DNA from: Isochrysis galbana
Taxonomy: Eukaryota; Haptophyta; Isochrysidales; Isochrysidaceae
Direction of reading: 5' to 3'
Assembly (NCBI GenBank): GCA_018136815.1
Contig: CM030936.1
Span: 2,941,079-3,005,078, forward strand
Length of the DNA stretch: 64,000 nucleotides
Shown: piece after piece, positions 20,891 through 31,974 of the stretch
Position numbering within the stretch: the first letter of the stretch is position 1
Layout of the letters: every line of letters starts with the position of its first letter
Notes under the pieces: generated by a model
What the model was told of the DNA's origin: nothing
The model's input: only the letters and a program-made list of their open reading frames with translations
Databases searched by the model: none
Position numbers and translations under genes: made by a program

Positions 20891-21452
20891 CTCCCCCACG
20901 CTCGAGAGGGCCGCCTCCCCCCCCCTCCCGCCCGCCGGGGTCCTCGAAGATCCGCGTTTCGGGCGAACACCCACCTCAGCGGACCTTTCCCCCCCGCTTT
21001 CCGGTATCCTCCGGGGGTCACCGCTCCGCCGCCGCGGGGGGGATCTCTCGCGTTTCTCTGCCGTGTTGTCCCTAGGTTCTCCCTTCTTGTTTCTTACCTG
21101 TCCTGCCCCGTTTATTTCCTTGTGTGTTCCCGCGTTTCTCTCCCTCGTTTTTATCTTTATCTTTTCTCGTCTCCGTCTTCCGTCCCGATTTCCGACGTCT
21201 GTGACCCTCTGCCCAGTGATCCTCTTGCGTGCTACGTCCCCTAGTGTGCCGAGCCATCAGGCGTCCCGCCTGGGCCTACCCCCTACCCCACCCCCAGTCC
21301 ATACCCACGCCCCATGCCTGATGTCTGATGTCTCCTCAACCCTCCTCGTCCCTCCCCACTCCCCATGTTCATGCTCTGGCGTGGTAAAGATCCACAGGTC
21401 CATCCACACCACCACCAGCCTACCAACGCCCGAACACCCGTTGCTTTCCCTT
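20890..21452 (+). mobile_element. LINE 5' fragment, copy 1
   Basis: About 21100-21420 is related to 54881-55198: a T/C-rich leader (CTTCCGTCCCGATTTCCGAC) followed by GTGACCC and a short Cys/Pro-rich coding stretch, then CCTCCCCACTCCC and CCATCCACACCACCACC. This looks like the 5' end and first codons of a LINE ORF1. It is broken here by stops and ends at the TAGGGCGG repeat end at 21453. Confidence 0.55.
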
Positions 21453-21565
21453 TGTAGGGCGGTCAAACAAGGGCTTTTTAAACATAAGTAAGGGCGGGCT
21501 GGGCTGCATTTTTTGACCGCGGCGCGATGCCCAATAAAAAAGCTCCGTGGGGGGCTACCTGACGC
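21453..21565 (+). repeat. TAGGGCGG repeat end plus conserved tail
   Basis: Begins TAGGGCGGTCAAACAAGGGC and continues through TTTTTTGACCGCGGCGCGAT and CCCAATAAAAAA to GGGGGGCTACCTGACG. The same run is at 38942-39050. The start equals the terminal repeat of the 55199-57258 element, so this is a short relative. Confidence 0.65.
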
Positions 21566-21938
21566 TACGAAAACCTTCGCCAAGAAATTGTGCTACTTGC
21601 ACTCGAGGATGAGACACCCCCCGACTTACTCACGAGCGTCCCCGCGAGCGAGATTGTCTCTTATCTTTCGGCGTTCTATCTAGTAGTATACCTTGTACTT
21701 GCTACTTGCTACACTTGCCCTATTCAGGCCTGCAAAATCCCTCATAAGAGTAGAGTTTTACCTTCACACCTTTTTCCGTAAGTCTCCCTCACGTAGCACG
21801 TAGCTAGCCACATTTCGATGTGGTAGAAGAAACCGCCCGAAGGCGTTGAGAGAGAAGAGAGGGTTCGGAAGCGCGCAAGACGGAGCGAGCGAAGAGTGGC
21901 GCGAGAGCCCGCGGGGGTAGCGAGGGGAAGGGGCTGCG
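21566..21938. other. Intergenic upstream of the next gene
   Basis: Contains two short stretches with CTTGCTACTTGCTAC reiteration at 21700-21716. Probable promoter region; no repeat family recognised. Confidence 0.4.
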
Positions 21939-22680
21939 ATGCAGGACTCAAGACTGCCCGCTGGGAGGCATTTATTGAGAGAGCTGCAGCTCTCTCCCTC
22001 GCGGCGGAATGTGGGCTCTGGTACCCTAAGTGCCACGAGGGGCGCCGCGCCGATGAACGCGCTGGTTGGACAGATCTCTCAACCAGTCGTCTCCCCAAGT
22101 GTTTCTCGGCCGGGGAGTGCTAGGCCGGGAAGCGCGTCCATCTTCCGCTCGCAGATCCCTCGTAGTGAGCATAAGAAAATACCAGTTCACGTCGGAGTGG
22201 CGTTTCCATCGGACGACGCATTCGCTGACAAGCATCCTCAGGGGAGGCCTCGCCACCCTTCGGGAACTCCTCCGCTCTGTGAAGGCATTGGACAGATGAG
22301 GATATCACAAAAAGGTTCCGATCAGCCAGTTGCAGCCGGGCGTCCTTCTGGAATTGTTTTGCGGCAATCTTCTGGCTACAAGCCGCGCTCTGCAAACGCA
22401 GATCTGCTAGGCCAATCAGAAACAGACCAAAAACCAAACGGACGAGGAAATCGCAGCAATTGCAGTTCGATACCAGGTGGTATCTTTGGGTGAGATTTTG
22501 CGATTGCCGGCCATTATTGCGAGAAGGTGTTCACGGCACGCCGTCGACCACACAATACATGAGACTTGTCGCCTAGCGTTCGATGCCACCATTGTATGGC
22601 GGCGTTCCAGCTCGATTGGCCCTTTTGTGGCGAAGCTTTTGCCGCTTTCCATGGCGAAGGCCAAAAAATCAAGCGACTAA
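21939..22680 (+). CDS. Hypothetical Ser/Pro-rich protein, two exons
   Basis: Exon 1, 21939-22489, reads MQDSRLPAGRHLLRELQLS onward; a GT donor (GTGAGA at 22490) and an AG at 22609-22610 bound a 119-bp intron, and exon 2 (22611-22680) adds SIGPFVAKLLPLSMAKAKKS and stops. The join keeps frame and matches the intron sizes of known genes here. The product is 206 aa, or 168 aa if the second ATG (22053, MNALVGQISQPV) is used. It is rich in Ser, Pro, Arg and Gly, with SVSRPGSARPGSAS, and is probably disordered. No domain recognised. Without splicing the frame stops at 22493. Confidence 0.5.
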
Positions 22681-22856
22681 GCGCATCTTCAACCATGCGT
22701 AACTTGTGACTCATGGATCGTGATATTGACGTTTGGATAGCACGCGGTTTAAATGGTCTGAACTACGAGTATTTGTAACCACTTGAATGCAAATGCATGA
22801 AATGGTTATGATGCATGAAATTGTTATGTATGTCGTCATGTCGTCTCACCTTGCAA

Positions 22857-23853
22857 TATCTCTTAAGAGGCGAAGCACCTTCGGAGGTGCTGCACGCCGT
22901 CGCCGCGCCGCGCCGTCCCCTCCCATGCCTCTCAGACCACCTCGTTGGCGGCTGTAGCGGTATGGGAGGGCGTCTCCATACCCCTCACCCATCATATCTT
23001 GGCCCTAGCCCCCAGCTCGACGCGCAGCGCGAGCTAGGTCACAATTTGTGTCACCTGGGCGGCACTGCATGCGCGCGCCGCGAAAGGTGCTTCACCTTTC
23101 AGGAGCAGATGGGCGAGCATCTAGGCAGTGGGAAGGGGAACTGACAGGCCTGGTTGCTTTTGTTTGTGGGTCGGCACGTTCCGATCGCCACAGTGGCGGG
23201 CGAGTAGCTGCTGGTGTTGGCGGCTAGCTGCTGCAGCGGCAACGGCGCAGCGCTCGAGCGCGAGCCAGCAATTTGGCAGGCTGTCTGTGTCTGCGCGCCC
23301 GATCAGGGAGTGATTATGATTAGACACATATGGACTGCCTGCGCGCTGGCCAGGGCGATGCGCAGGCAGTCCACTGCAATGCGCGCACGTGCAGTCTGAA
23401 TGCTTGCGTGTGTTGTGTGCTCGTCTCCGCGCGCTTGTATGTTGTCTGTCTCAAAGGGGAACGCTTTGCCCATCAAATATTCTGGCCCAAAGGGTTTGTG
23501 AGCAGTTCTTCTTGTATATGATTTGTAAGGCTTAGATTACTCAGCATCAATAAATACCCCCGACACGTATTATCTTGATGAGAGTTGTGAACTGCGACTC
23601 CATCTCTTGCAGCATACGTTGTGAACGACGTGCGACGCCGGCTCGTCGGCAGCATCGCTACCGATCAGGTCATGGGAGCAAATTTCGGGCGATTCGACTC
23701 CATCATTTGCATAAGACTAGTCCTCCATATTGATGGCAAGGCTCCAGCTCAATGTTGGTGTCCTCTAGGCTCCAAGGGGCCGCCAATATGCTAGGAATAA
23801 AAAGGGGTCTCGAAGCACCTTTGCAGGTGCTTCCAGCCGCCTCTTAAGAGATA
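22857..23853. mobile_element. 1-kb inverted-repeat element, TATCTCTTAAGAGGCG ends
   Basis: The left end TATCTCTTAAGAGGCG (22857-22872) and right end CGCCTCTTAAGAGATA (23838-23853) are perfect 16-bp inverted repeats; the flanking TA on each side would fit a TA target duplication if the element proper is TCTCTT...AAGAGA. Just inside each end are further palindromes: GAAGCACCTTCGGAGGTGC at left and GCACCTTTGCAGGTGC at right. A 14-bp-arm hairpin TGGACTGCCTGCGC...GCGCAGGCAGTCCA lies at 23329-23372. No transposase ORF is seen. Confidence 0.75.
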
Positions 23854-24935
23854 AAATCTACGCGTCTGTGAGAAGCCCATGCTTGTTGTGGAGCATATGC
23901 TCAGAAGCGTTTTGAAGTGGAGATGAAGTTTGTGCCCATATGGGCCACCCGGTCTCAGGCCGCGCTGCTGGAGCAGCTTGACCGTCACCAGGGTGGGAGG
24001 GGCCTCTGCTGCCATCTGCCATCACTCACCATCAGGCATGCGGCATGCCCAATGAATGGAGGGGTGGCTGCACAGGCTTGTTGCTGTTCGGCTGGGGTCT
24101 GCGTCCTGCTGTTCCCCGTTCCCCATGGGGGCGGGGGGGGGGGGGGGGGGGAGCAGAATGGTTGTTGAGTGAGGCCGGGGCCACGGGCCGTGTTGCGCGA
24201 CCGGAGTCGCACGCACACGCACTACGTACTTGGCTCGGCCTTTGAGGTGTTGGGCGCGGAGGTCACGTCTCACGTCCCGTCGAATATGTATGGGACAGGC
24301 TCGGTGTGAGCCATCGAATGTCGAATGTCCCCATAGTTTGAAATTTATATTGAGGTGGATGCTAATAACTTCTTGAACATAATATCGGCGACATGATAAG
24401 TACAACCAATGCCAATAGAGGGTTTTTGAGGTAACAATGCATGCGGCCTTCGCAACAGCGTTTCACCTTCGTCGTCATGTTAGAACACTCGCCTATACCT
24501 CAAATTACTCGCCACGTTTACACTACCCCCTTCATTATTCTGTCTTTGGTCTTTGGTTTCGCCTTGCATTTGCACCCGCGGCCCCTGCACCCGCGGCCCT
24601 CGGCGACTGCCTCCGTAATGCGTGAAAAGAGCCGGGCCGTCCTTGGCTCCTAAATCCAGAGTTCAGCGCAGCAACAAGAGCCCGCTGCACTTGCACCATG
24701 GGATCCTCTCTCGTTGTGCAAGACCTCCTCGATGTATTGCATGGAGAGGTATGCGACGGCGCCTCGCCCCAAACTGAGAGGTACGCGGTTAAAGTAAGGC
24801 CTTAAATGTCATTTAAGCCCTTACTATTCAATATTCAGGGCGCAAATCTTTCCAAGAACACAAGCGCTTATCTTCCGAAAAATTTTCCTCGACCTTAGGC
24901 CGGGCGGGCCATAACTATGACAAGCCTTGGTACAT
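23854..24935. other. Intergenic with an inverted relative of 38395-38810
   Basis: About 24010-24245 is related in reverse complement to 38560-38800: CCATGGGGG, GGCCGGGGCCACGGGCC and GCGCGACCGGAGTCGCACGC are shared. A poly-G run is at 24126-24150. From 24661 to 24935 nothing is recognised; this is the 3' flank of the oxygenase gene. Confidence 0.5.
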
Positions 24936-26380
24936 TCATGGGAGGGGGGCTACCACGCCAGCCTCGAAAGAGCGGCGTGCATCTTCAGGCAGGTAGGGGA
25001 CAACGCGGGCAGAAGCTGTTGCCCAAAATCGATTTACAGATAAGACATGGTGCTGCGCCTCCGCCAAGATCTTACCTCGGCTTCCGCATCGCGCCTCGTC
25101 ATCAGCATGGCTGAGAGCGCTATCATCGGTAGACTGGGCGAATCCGTGTCTCTTAACGGATCCCAAAATATCATCATCGAGTCCCGATATCTCGTGTGCC
25201 GCGCATGCAGGGATGAATAATATCTCTCCTTCTCGCAGCAAGAATTCTATGCGTTTCTCTAGGGCGAATCGCAGCTTGGGCTCCAGAGTCCATGGGTCTG
25301 CTGCCAAGACCTGACGTAGATTTAGCTGAGAGAAAGCCCACGACATGCCAGCGGGGTTGAGTGGGTACGGCCGCAAATCGCGCCAGCACTCGGGCGGGAA
25401 GAGGACGATCCTCTTGGTGCCATAGAGCTGCAAAAGGGTTCCATCGGTGACATCCATGTGGAGCGGTTCAGTGTGCCCAGAGGGTCCCCACCACCTACAT
25501 GGATTGAAGGGAAGAAAAAGAAGGTGATGAATAATCTCCAGGCACCCAGGCGGCGACTGGCTCAGCAATTAGGAATAGCCGATTCGAACAGCTGAGGAGC
25601 TGCATGCCGGGAACTGAGAAATGGCCCATCGTCCCACGTCCTCATTTCGCCATTGGTGCACATGCGCACATGTTCACAAGTGGCCCGTACACTGGGTGTA
25701 TGCGCAGGCCAGTTGTACGACTGATGGCATCAAATGTTGACGCCAACTTCAGCCCTGCATCAGTGCGCGAGATATCATGCTGTACATAACAATCGTTACT
25801 GGCCGCCATGCCTGAACTGATTGATTCTGCAAACATCGAGGCATTCGTAATGACCTGCAAAACAACCACACGGGGTTCACAGCGCCAACGCACACTGCCA
25901 ATCGAATCGAGTCGCGTCTAGCACGGAATTGGATTGACTTACCGAGGTGCGCATGTGAGAGCGACCTGTCCACCGATGCGGATCAGTAGCAAACCCATCA
26001 CCGCCGTGGATGCGGCAGGTGAGCGCCTCATCCCCGACTGCAGAAGCAAATCTGTACAGTGACCACTCATGTGGATCATTGCATGGCGGCCGAAGACATC
26101 CCTCGAGAATAAAGGGGATCCCCTCGCGTTGATAGCGCCGGAATACAGAAGGCGTCATCTGGGAGGCGTGTATACGCTCAATCGATGGTGCATGGCTTCT
26201 TGAGGCGCAGGGTGCTGAGCGGCCAGCCTTCAAAGACAGCAGAGCAGGCGGCTGAACCTTGTGCCGGCTAGCAATGCACGCGGCGGCAGGGCGAGACTCC
26301 TCGCCAATGCGGTTGCTGCACCCCGTGCGCGGCCTGCTCGCCCATGAGGACGCGAGGCCCGCCGTACGGGTGCTGGCCAT
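24936..26380 (-). CDS. JmjC/cupin-8 type Fe(II)/2-oxoglutarate oxygenase
   Basis: Three exons on the minus strand: 26380-25943, 25854-25670, 25494-24936; the join gives 393 aa. The first intron has GTAAGT and the second GTGCGC as donors, both with AG acceptors. The catalytic cupin is in exon 3: WWGPSGHTEPLHMDVTDGT supplies the HxD iron ligands (His220, Asp222), GTKRIVLFPPECW follows as in the family, and EGEILFIPACAAHEI supplies the second histidine (His308). Such enzymes hydroxylate or demethylate proteins or RNA; the substrate cannot be told. Exon 1 (MTPSVFRRYQREGIPFILEG) is the usual entry motif of this branch. Start: first in-frame ATG after a stop-free GC-rich leader. Divergent from the methyltransferase gene. 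Confidence 0.85.
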
Positions 26381-26618
26381 AAGCCGCAAGAAGCTCTGGC
26401 GCCGACAGCGTGAGAAAACGCGTCCACCTCCAGGTCTACTAATCCTTCTTCACGGGCCCTCTAACTGAAATATCGTGTGATGAGAATCTTCTTCTGTTCA
26501 CACTCATCGCTCGCTGACATGCCAATCGAACAAAAAACAAAACGAAGTCTAAAGTGACGACCAACATCCGTTGGTTCTGTCGCTCTCGCGGGGGTTGGGG
26601 GGGAGGGGGGTCGTGCAG
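26381..26618. promoter_or_regulatory. Shared upstream region of a divergent gene pair
   Basis: Only 238 bp separate the start codons of the JmjC-type oxygenase (-) and the methyltransferase (+). A G-rich run (26589-26610) sits just before the methyltransferase ATG. No TATA box is apparent. Confidence 0.5.
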
Positions 26619-27980
26619 ATGGCGCGTCGGCCAACAGGGAGACTAGTGCTCGCGCTCGCGTGCTTTGCCGTGTATACTGCGTGGCGTGCCGTCCCTCTCG
26701 TCTATGCGGCACCAGCCAGCGCGGTCTCTCCCGCCGGCTCTGTCTGGAGCCCATCCGTTAGCAAGGCTGTCGATGGCTCAAACCAGTCCGGTGAGGCAAA
26801 GCCACAGCAGAATTTTGCATGTAAGGAAGGCACCTGCAACACGTGCTTCTTTCACGAATCTGAGGTCGAGGAACGGGAAACATCGAGGCTTGAGGGAGTG
26901 GTGGGAGGCGGAATTGGTAGGGGCAAATCGAGGCTTCACCGCCGCAAGGGCACACGTGTGGCAAAGTCGGAACTTGAGGCTCGGGGCATCCGGTATCTTC
27001 AGGTGGGTGGTGACTGGTGGAATAAATGTGGCGACGGGTGGCTGAACGCCGATGCCGTATTCACGAAGATACCAACGGGCTTTGTATGTGAGGACTGGAG
27101 AACTCGCCGCAATATCATGCGGCTGGATGCTGGCAGCGCCTTTCCCATTGAAGACGAGTCGTTCGAGGTCATCTACACGGAGCACATGTTTGAGCACATG
27201 CTGCCTGTCCACGGGACCGAGTTCTTGAGGGAAGCTTACCGACTCCTCAAACCTGGTGGTGTGCTACGCGTGACAACTCCTGATCTGCAGAAGTACATTG
27301 TTTCGGCTGCTGCCTCGTACTCAAACGGGATGCTAGATGCATTCTTGGCTGATCATGCTGCACGTTTCCCTCCCATGGGCGAGCTCGGCAAGCCATACTC
27401 AGCTGCGACAGTCATCAATAATATTTTTCGCAATTATAAGCATCAATGGATCTATGACTTTGAGGAAATGGTGAGTGTTCACACTTGGAATCCTGTGCAC
27501 CAGCACAAGGTCGTTGGGACGCCTACCGTTGTTCTTCTGCATGCATGAATTTGGGGCTTGAGGGGTCTAGATGCACACATTATTTGCACCTACACCACGG
27601 CCGGTAACACGTCCTTGTGGCGAGCTTTGCTGACTGCCTCGTCATAGGACCGGCGCTTTGACGTCCGGCGAGCTCATTCTCGTCGTGCATCAAGCATCGA
27701 CCCAATCAAAAGTGCTCCTTCCAATCTCATCCCACAATCTTTTTGCTCTCAGGCTCGTGCGGCACATTTGGCCGGGGTGCCTAGGGAGAATGTCCGTAGA
27801 TCTTCTCGTTTGGGCTCTGATCTCCCCCCGTTCGTCCTCGATGCAATTGCGAGAGCGACCACGCCGTCCACTGCACACAATCAACAAGGCGCTCGTGAGA
27901 ACTCGTCGAAATGTTGGTTGGAGCAAGAGGTGAGAGACAGAGAGAGCCTCTACGTTACTATCACGAAGCCACTAATATAG
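26619..27980 (+). CDS. Membrane-anchored SAM-dependent methyltransferase
   Basis: Two exons, 26619-27470 and 27753-27980, with a 282-bp phase-0 GT-AG intron; 359 aa. The N-terminus MARRPTGRLVLALACFAVYT is a basic residue cluster followed by one hydrophobic segment, fitting a signal anchor or signal peptide. A short Cys-containing stretch (CKEGTCNTCFF) comes next. The class I methyltransferase part has FPIEDESFEVIYTEHMFEHM and FLREAYRLLKPGGVLRVTTP, the hallmark post-core motifs of the Methyltransf_11 group; the Gly-rich motif I is weak, as often in this branch. Exon 2 finishes with DRESLYVTITKP, the usual C-terminal strand. An in-frame TTG lies upstream at 26571, but the first ATG is 26619. 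Substrate unknown; a secretory-pathway location is inferred. Confidence 0.82.
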
Positions 27981-28280
27981 CAACACTGAATGGATGAAGG
28001 TGCAACTTATGGAGGCATAGTCTTGCAGGCGATTCTCAATTCCGAGAAGCGATTGCACCGTGAAACAATCACATGCGTGCCAAGTGAACATGCTCATCTA
28101 TGTTGCAGTCGAGACACTAGAGATAGGCGTAGCAACGATGTGAAGGTTGTCGGGCGCCGGCTCGCCGGCTCATCATTGACAGCAGCTTCATCGCGAGAGG
28201 CGATAGCCGATGCGTGATATTTTGAAGGTGGGTGGGGTGGCGATGTGACGGCATCAGCCGCTCGAGGTATCCTAGGCAAC
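27981..28280. other. Intergenic, no recognisable feature
   Basis: 3' flank of the methyltransferase gene; nothing supported. Confidence 0.4.
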
Positions 28281-28460
28281 AACCTACTTTTATAAGTGGC
28301 GGGGGTCAATGGGGGCCTCGCGCCCCCCTCACTCCATGGCGGACGCCCCCCGGGGTGGGCCCGTACAACCAACCTCCGCCCCTGCGGGCTGGGCAATCAT
28401 CATTCTGGCCCAGACCCCTAGTGGGTGCAGGCCGCGAATCTCACTTCGTTCGCCTCGTTC
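28281..28460 (-). repeat. TATA-bearing dispersed repeat, copy 3
   Basis: Reverse complement of the copy upstream of the OPT gene; carries TATAAAAG (minus, 28287-28294), the GGGGGCCTCGCGCCCCCC palindrome and the GGGCCCGTAC block. Confidence 0.75.
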
Positions 28461-29039
28461 GATTTCCCGCGCAAGCTCCTGCTCACCGTGAACGGGGCCC
28501 CCTATCCCATCGAATACGCCGTCCGCAACTGCCGCGAGCTCGACGGGGACATCAAAAACCTGAGCATCCACGCGGGGCCCAAAGGCTGCAAAGGATATAG
28601 CAAAGGGTACGCCCAAGCGTTCCACCCTCCCCTGCGCATATGTGTCTGCGAAGCTGCGAAGAAGAGAAAGCCGCGCGTCTCAAACGCTGTTGTATTCAGG
28701 CCTCCTGGCATGAATCATGAATATTTCGGCATGGGTACGTGCCTTCGTCGTTATATATCGTCTTCTATGTTCGTCTTGGTCACTCAAGGCGTGCAGATTC
28801 GGATTCTCCCTGGGCTCAAATCCTGGTCCGCCGATTTTCGTCTCGAAATTCGAAGATTTGAGTTTTATTTTTACCGTTACGGTAATTGTCCACGCGTTTA
28901 AGGCCGTGCACCTATCTCTCGAACGCTGGCCTGAGGTGGATTCATTCCAACCCGCAACGCATGTCCGATACGATTTCTGCCGCGGCTCAATTTCACCGTC
29001 TAGCACAAACCAGGTGCTAATCACAAGGATGCTTACGGC
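28461..29039 (+). other. Open frame of unknown nature
   Basis: A frame open from about 28425 to 28901 encodes LLTVNGAPYPIEYAVRNCREL and LSIHAGPKGCKGYSKGYAQA before turning into low-quality sequence. No ATG lies ahead of the protein-like part. It might be a gene fragment carried between the repeats on both sides. Not recognised. Confidence 0.3.
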
Positions 29040-30026
29040 GTGTCACGCTTGGTGGCGGCAGACGATGAGACGTCGGAGACGTCCGCTCCTAAGCAGGGGG
29101 GTGGGCAGCTACTAGCCGCCGTCGTCCCTAACTCTTGCTCCACCACAGCATCGGATGGTCAGCCGCCAGCCGTCGCCGCCTCTCGTTCTCGTACCACAAC
29201 GGCATCCAGTCTGCAAGCTGGCGAACGGTCGTCCAGATTGTCCTCTACGACCAGGGATTCTATCAACCTCTCCTACCTCGACGTCGGTACACCTAACGCT
29301 GAGGCGCTCAAGGAGGCACAGGCCGAGGACCCCGACGGCCACGACCTCATCCGCTTCCTCTCTTCCTCTCCTCGCAACTCCGATCTCGATCATCGTCGCT
29401 TGCGTTGGCTCAGTCGCGAATCTTCGCGATGTCTGTTGCAATCAGGTCTACTCTACCGACGAGTGCCGACAAGAGACGATCCAAGGGGACTGCAGGTCGG
29501 CGCCTATCCGTTCGACATCGTCTTTTGCGACGTCGTCTCGATGGCTCCTACGCACGACTTCATCAAGGGCTCTCGAGGCTTCGACAAGCTCCTCGTTTTC
29601 GTGGACTCGCTCACTCGTTGGATCGAGGCGGCCCCTCACAACGGCGACCCCTCGAGTGCCGACGCTCTTCACGCCTTCATGTCGTACGTCGTTTCTCGGC
29701 ACGGAGTACCAAGGCAACTTCGCTCGGACTCCGGCAGTAATCTCGCTAGTCAACTTACCTCGATCATCCTCGAGCGCACCGGCACCGACCTACGGCCGAG
29801 CACACCTCATCATCACGAGAGCGTGCCATCGGATCGCACCCTCGTCTCTCTCCTCGATACACCCTCTGCGTTCTTCTGACAGTCGCGACTGTCACGCCCC
29901 TCCGATATCTCTCAACGCCGTCGTTTACGTTTGATCGCGGTACGGGAACGTACGGGAATTCTTTTCCAGTTCCCCCCCGCGGTCGCCGAATTTTCCCCCC
30001 GCGGCCGCCGAATAGTTCCCCCCGCG
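29040..30026 (+). pseudogene. Ty3/gypsy pol fragment: integrase core with deletion
   Basis: The frame from 29040 runs through a linker (AQAEDPDGHDLIRFLSSSP, SGLLYRRVPTRDDPRGLQ) into an integrase core: YPFDIVFCDVVSMAP with the first Asp, FVDSLTRWIEAAP, and LRSDSGSNLASQL with the second Asp. The zinc-binding HHCC part expected before the core is absent, and the frame breaks soon after the core (stop at 29877-29879), so it is defective. Bases 29911-30026 match 10972-11088, the region that follows the chromodomain in the other fragment; here the chromodomain itself is missing. Confidence 0.8.
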
Positions 30027-30881
30027 GGAAGAGAGGTATGGCTCGCCCCCCCTTTCGACCACAGAGGATGGATCTCCCTCCCCTTTCGCTGCGCTCTGTC
30101 AGGAGACCCCCGTACCTCGTCGTTTAGCTCGCGCGTGACGTGCCGAGCCCGTCGTGATATCTCGCCGCCTTTCGCCGTTGGCTGTTCGACTACTCATATA
30201 TCGAAGAACAGGAGACGCCGCGTTGTAACTTGGGTGCCGCCACACCGCCCAAACATCCAGGTAAAACTCTCGTAAAAGAGAGAAGGGGATGGGTTGCAGC
30301 GTTGAGTCCTGCGGTCTGCAGCGCCGGCCGCCGATTCTACACTTCATCGTCCGGACGGGAGTGGTATATCCTGTCTCTTCGATCGTCGCGCACTATTCTT
30401 ATAGTTCGTCGTTCGTCGTTCGTCGTTCGTTCTTCGATTCTCGACTCTCGATTCTCGTCGTTCCGCGTCCTTATCGTTCTTCGTTTCTCGCCCTCGATTC
30501 GCGATTCTCGTCGTTCCGCGTTCTTCGTTTCTCGTTCGCGATTCTCGATTCTCGTCGTCCCGCGTTCTTCGTTTCTCGCTCTCGATTCTCGATTCTTGTC
30601 GTTCCGCGTTCTCATCGGTCCTCGATTGATAGGTCGCTCATCACGTCTTCCGTCTTGGTTCGGCATTGGGTGCGTGGCTCTCTATCCATTCGGATTTATT
30701 GTTTCATTCGCTCTTCGGATTTATTGTTTCATTCGCTCTTCGGATTTATTCGCTCTTCGCTCTTCGCTCATTCGGTCTCGTTCAGGATTGCTCTTCTGCC
30801 TTTCTCGTGGCTTGTTCGGAGCTCTCCGCTATCCGTTAGGTCCTCTTCTTTCCCTCGCGGGACGCTCGATCATAGCAGGGG
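30027..30881. repeat. TCG-rich imperfect tandem repeats
   Basis: About 30400-30640 consists of imperfect tandem copies built from CGATTCTCG, TCGTCGTTCCGCGTTC and TTCGTTTCTCGCTC. About 30690-30770 repeats CGGATTTATTGTTTCATTCG. This could be an LTR or untranslated part of the neighbouring retroelement, but I cannot define its ends. Long ORFs here are artefacts of the repeats. Confidence 0.6.
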
Positions 30882-31721
30882 GGTGTCGCATTCGCGAATC
30901 GACACTCGTTAGGCTTCGCTCTTCTCTTCGTCGTTCGGTATTTATCGTTATAATTCTCTCGTTCTCGTTCTCGGTCAAAAGCTTCGCTTGGATGCATGGG
31001 ATCGTGGGTTGTGGAGCGCCCTCTCTCTTTCTCTCGAAAGAGAAGGGAAGTTTCCCCACCTTTCTTCCTCCCAGGCGCCTCGCAAATAGGTTTAATTTGC
31101 TATCTCTACAGCGGTTCTTTATCTGCTTCTGGGGGCAATCAGGTTTAATTTACGACCTCTTCGTATCTCCCCCTTAGGCACATCGCACTCCTTTCGTCTT
31201 ATTTGGTAGGTCTCTTGGAATCTTGTTCGGCAGGATTGCCCCTCGTTTCCGTTATGGTGCGATTCCCCTTCCAGACGGGATCGCCGACAGATCGCCTTCT
31301 GATCGTCGTCCGTCGTCGTCTGGCCGGAGTGTTTGGGTTTGATTTTAGTCGAGTTATGTGAGAAAGTCGTGGGGCGAGAGTCGGGGTGTTTTCCTGGGTG
31401 TCGTTGTCCGTCGTCCTGTCGCCAGTCGTCATCCGTCGTCGCTCTCGCTCTCGTCGCTCTCGCTCTCGTAACACTCGTACCCAACAAACTCGCCTCGCCT
31501 CGCCAGCCCCTGCCATCACAGCCCTCCTCTCACTCGCCCTCGCCTCTCGCCGCTCGTTCCATGTCGTTCTCGCCGCCGTCCTCGCCCTCGCTCAAGCCCG
31601 CCTGCCCGCCTTTCTCTGCTGACGGGCTTCAGCCCGTCAGCACCTCTGAAGTCGTCTCCTCCGCCGCGCCTGCCGCCGGCATGCATCCTTCCTCATTGCC
31701 CTCAAGCCCTATGGGCCATAC
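30882..31721 (-). repeat. 3' remnant of a hAT element, near-identical to 48707-49545
   Basis: Runs colinearly with 48707-49545, starting TGTCGCATTCGCGAATCGAC. Read on the minus strand, its end near 31640-31720 encodes the last residues of the hAT transposase at 48.7-51.7 kb (GGKPAAG-like tail), so this is the 3' end and untranslated end of the same transposon family without the rest. The match stops at about 31721, where the short repeat begins. Confidence 0.75.
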
Positions 31722-31803
31722 CAATTCGTCACCACGCCCCCTTCCCTTCCTCACCCTCATTCCCCGCCTTGCGGCAACTCCCCTCGTGCTCTACTTAGGG
31801 GCT
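31722..31803 (+). repeat. Short interspersed repeat, partial copy
   Basis: CACGCCCCCTTCCCTTCC to CTCGTGCTCTACTTAGGGGC, the 3' half of the family seen complete at 36336-36471 and 41826-41962. Confidence 0.7.
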
Positions 31804-31974
31804 CGGGATATGTGGGGGGTCCGAGCGGAGCGGTGTGCACTTGTCCTCAGCGGCGTGTTCTCCGCTCCCTCCTGTGCCACTGAGTGACCTGTTTGTTTTT
31901 AGAGTTGTTCCATGGTCCCTTGGCCTTGGCATTGTGTGCGCGGGTGCTGTCACTACTTGAAATGGATGAAAAAA

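Noticed and set aside
26571-26618. Upstream TTG start for the methyltransferase
   Set aside because: Not an ATG; the first ATG at 26619 places the basic residues right before the hydrophobic segment.
28425-28901. 158-aa plus-strand ORF as a gene
   Set aside because: No start codon and only the first third looks like protein; kept only as an unassigned open frame.
30230-31177. 315-aa plus-strand ORF rich in Arg, Ser and Phe
   Set aside because: Produced by TCG-rich tandem repeats and the 3' untranslated end of a hAT element.
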